64,000 nucleotides of DNA from CAVQBP01 sp963848195 (lineage in GTDB: Bacteria > Bacteroidota > Ignavibacteria > Ignavibacteriales > Ignavibacteriaceae). A program made the position numbers and the translations under genes. Below, piece by piece: positions 63,672 to 64,000 of the stretch. The stretch's first letter is position 1, and every line of letters starts with the position of its first letter. A model generated the notes under the pieces. It saw only the letters and a program-made list of their open reading frames with translations, was not told where the DNA came from and made no database searches. Location of the stretch: assembly GCA_963848195.1 (NCBI GenBank), contig CAWKCY010000016.1:124001-188000 (forward strand), given 5' to 3'.

Positions 63672-64000
63672 CTATTTCAAGACAATTTTCATTGATTCTA
63701 AATTTGCTTTTATTGATTTATCGAGATCTTCTTTTGTGTGAGCAGTTGAAATAAACAGGGCTTCAAACTGAGAGGGGGGTAAATAAATTCCTCTATTCAG
63801 CATTTCATTAAAATATTTCCCAAACATAACGGTATTTGACTTTACGGCTGCTGCAAAATCATTTACCTCTTCTTCGTTGAAGAATAAAGTAAGCATTGAG
63901 CCCACCCTATTAATGGTAAAGTTTTTACCTAATGATTTTAGATTAGTTTTAATTCCATTTTCAAGGTAAGAAGATTTTTCTTCGAGTTCGTTATAAAGAT
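63672..64000 (-). CDS. hemL: Glutamate-1-semialdehyde 2,1-aminomutase (HemL), 3' part
   Basis: Last enzyme of the C5 route to 5-aminolevulinate for heme. About 110 C-terminal residues are in the window and the frame runs off the right edge. Motifs: NRVGSMLTLFF, MFGKYFNEMLNRGIYLPPSQ and FEALFISTAHTKEDLDKSI are family-typical; the PLP Lys lies outside. The internal ATG at 63905 is not the start. Confidence 0.93.
   Translation of the reverse strand, partial: LYNELEEKSSYLENGIKTNLKSLGKNFTINRVGSMLTLFFNEEEVNDFAAAVKSNTVMFGKYFNEMLNRGIYLPPSQFEALFISTAHTKEDLDKSIKANLESMKIVLK

Overview
The window is A+T-rich bacterial DNA. It suggests a Gram-negative, probably anaerobic or facultatively fermentative member of the Bacteroidota/Chlorobi/Ignavibacteria group. 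This rests on gene content: several outer-membrane beta-barrels (PorT-like and DUF6588-like), a GWxTD-domain TPR protein, a SMUG2-type DNA glycosylase, HldD for LPS heptose, and genes with weak or no Shine-Dalgarno sites. No rRNA, tRNA or CRISPR array was seen. The lineage call is inference from families, not from a marker gene.

Layout. 81-4310 (minus) is a hydCBA operon for a trimeric NAD(H)-linked [FeFe] hydrogenase with all H-cluster motifs. 4574-6772 holds a DUF493 protein, a HicAB toxin-antitoxin pair and a zinc-finger membrane protein. 7382-9331 is a class III cyclase/TPR protein. 9423-13719 (minus) is a glycogen/trehalose operon (DUF2188 protein, TreZ, GH133 debranching enzyme). 13720-17538 is a decayed accessory zone: an orphan HigA behind a 3' stub of HigB, remnants of outer-membrane and repeat proteins, one intact beta-barrel gene, and an array of covarying hairpin repeats. 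17539-24418 is a large alpha-2-macroglobulin gene broken by clustered frameshifts, followed by a TonB-like protein.

24603-33925 carries an MFS exporter, a split LigD (ligase then polymerase), a SMUG2 glycosylase, a PIG3 quinone oxidoreductase, an anion permease, a Nudix hydrolase, a very acidic small protein and HldD. 34018-41228 has cobalamin-dependent MetH, DUF1361, a YcaQ-like glycosylase and a DUF819 permease. 41229-41679 is a gene-free island with nested palindromes. 41680-50159 has a secreted GH67 alpha-glucuronidase, PAP2 phosphatase, rhomboid protease, ClC channel, DUF5362, cyclophilin and a frameshifted MFS gene. 50445-63519 has a YncE/phosphoesterase lipoprotein, a second DUF2188 protein, a GNAT, the GWxTD protein, a dicarboxylate symporter, HemW, a DUF6588 barrel, an SLBB protein, Pta and a PorT-like barrel. 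The 3' end of hemL closes the window.

The metabolic genes fit H2 turnover coupled to NAD(H), acetyl-phosphate formation (Pta), glycogen/trehalose turnover and xylan side-chain degradation. The least ordinary content is between genes. There are at least five dispersed structured repeat families: C-rich hairpins, covarying CCAAYGG hairpins, an AAAGATGACATCTTT palindrome that also forms inverted pairs, a 90-bp GAAACGGAGTTTC hairpin repeat, and a composite palindrome at 41414-41602. I found no clear new multi-gene defence or biosynthetic system. The structured repeats are the best candidates for something undescribed.
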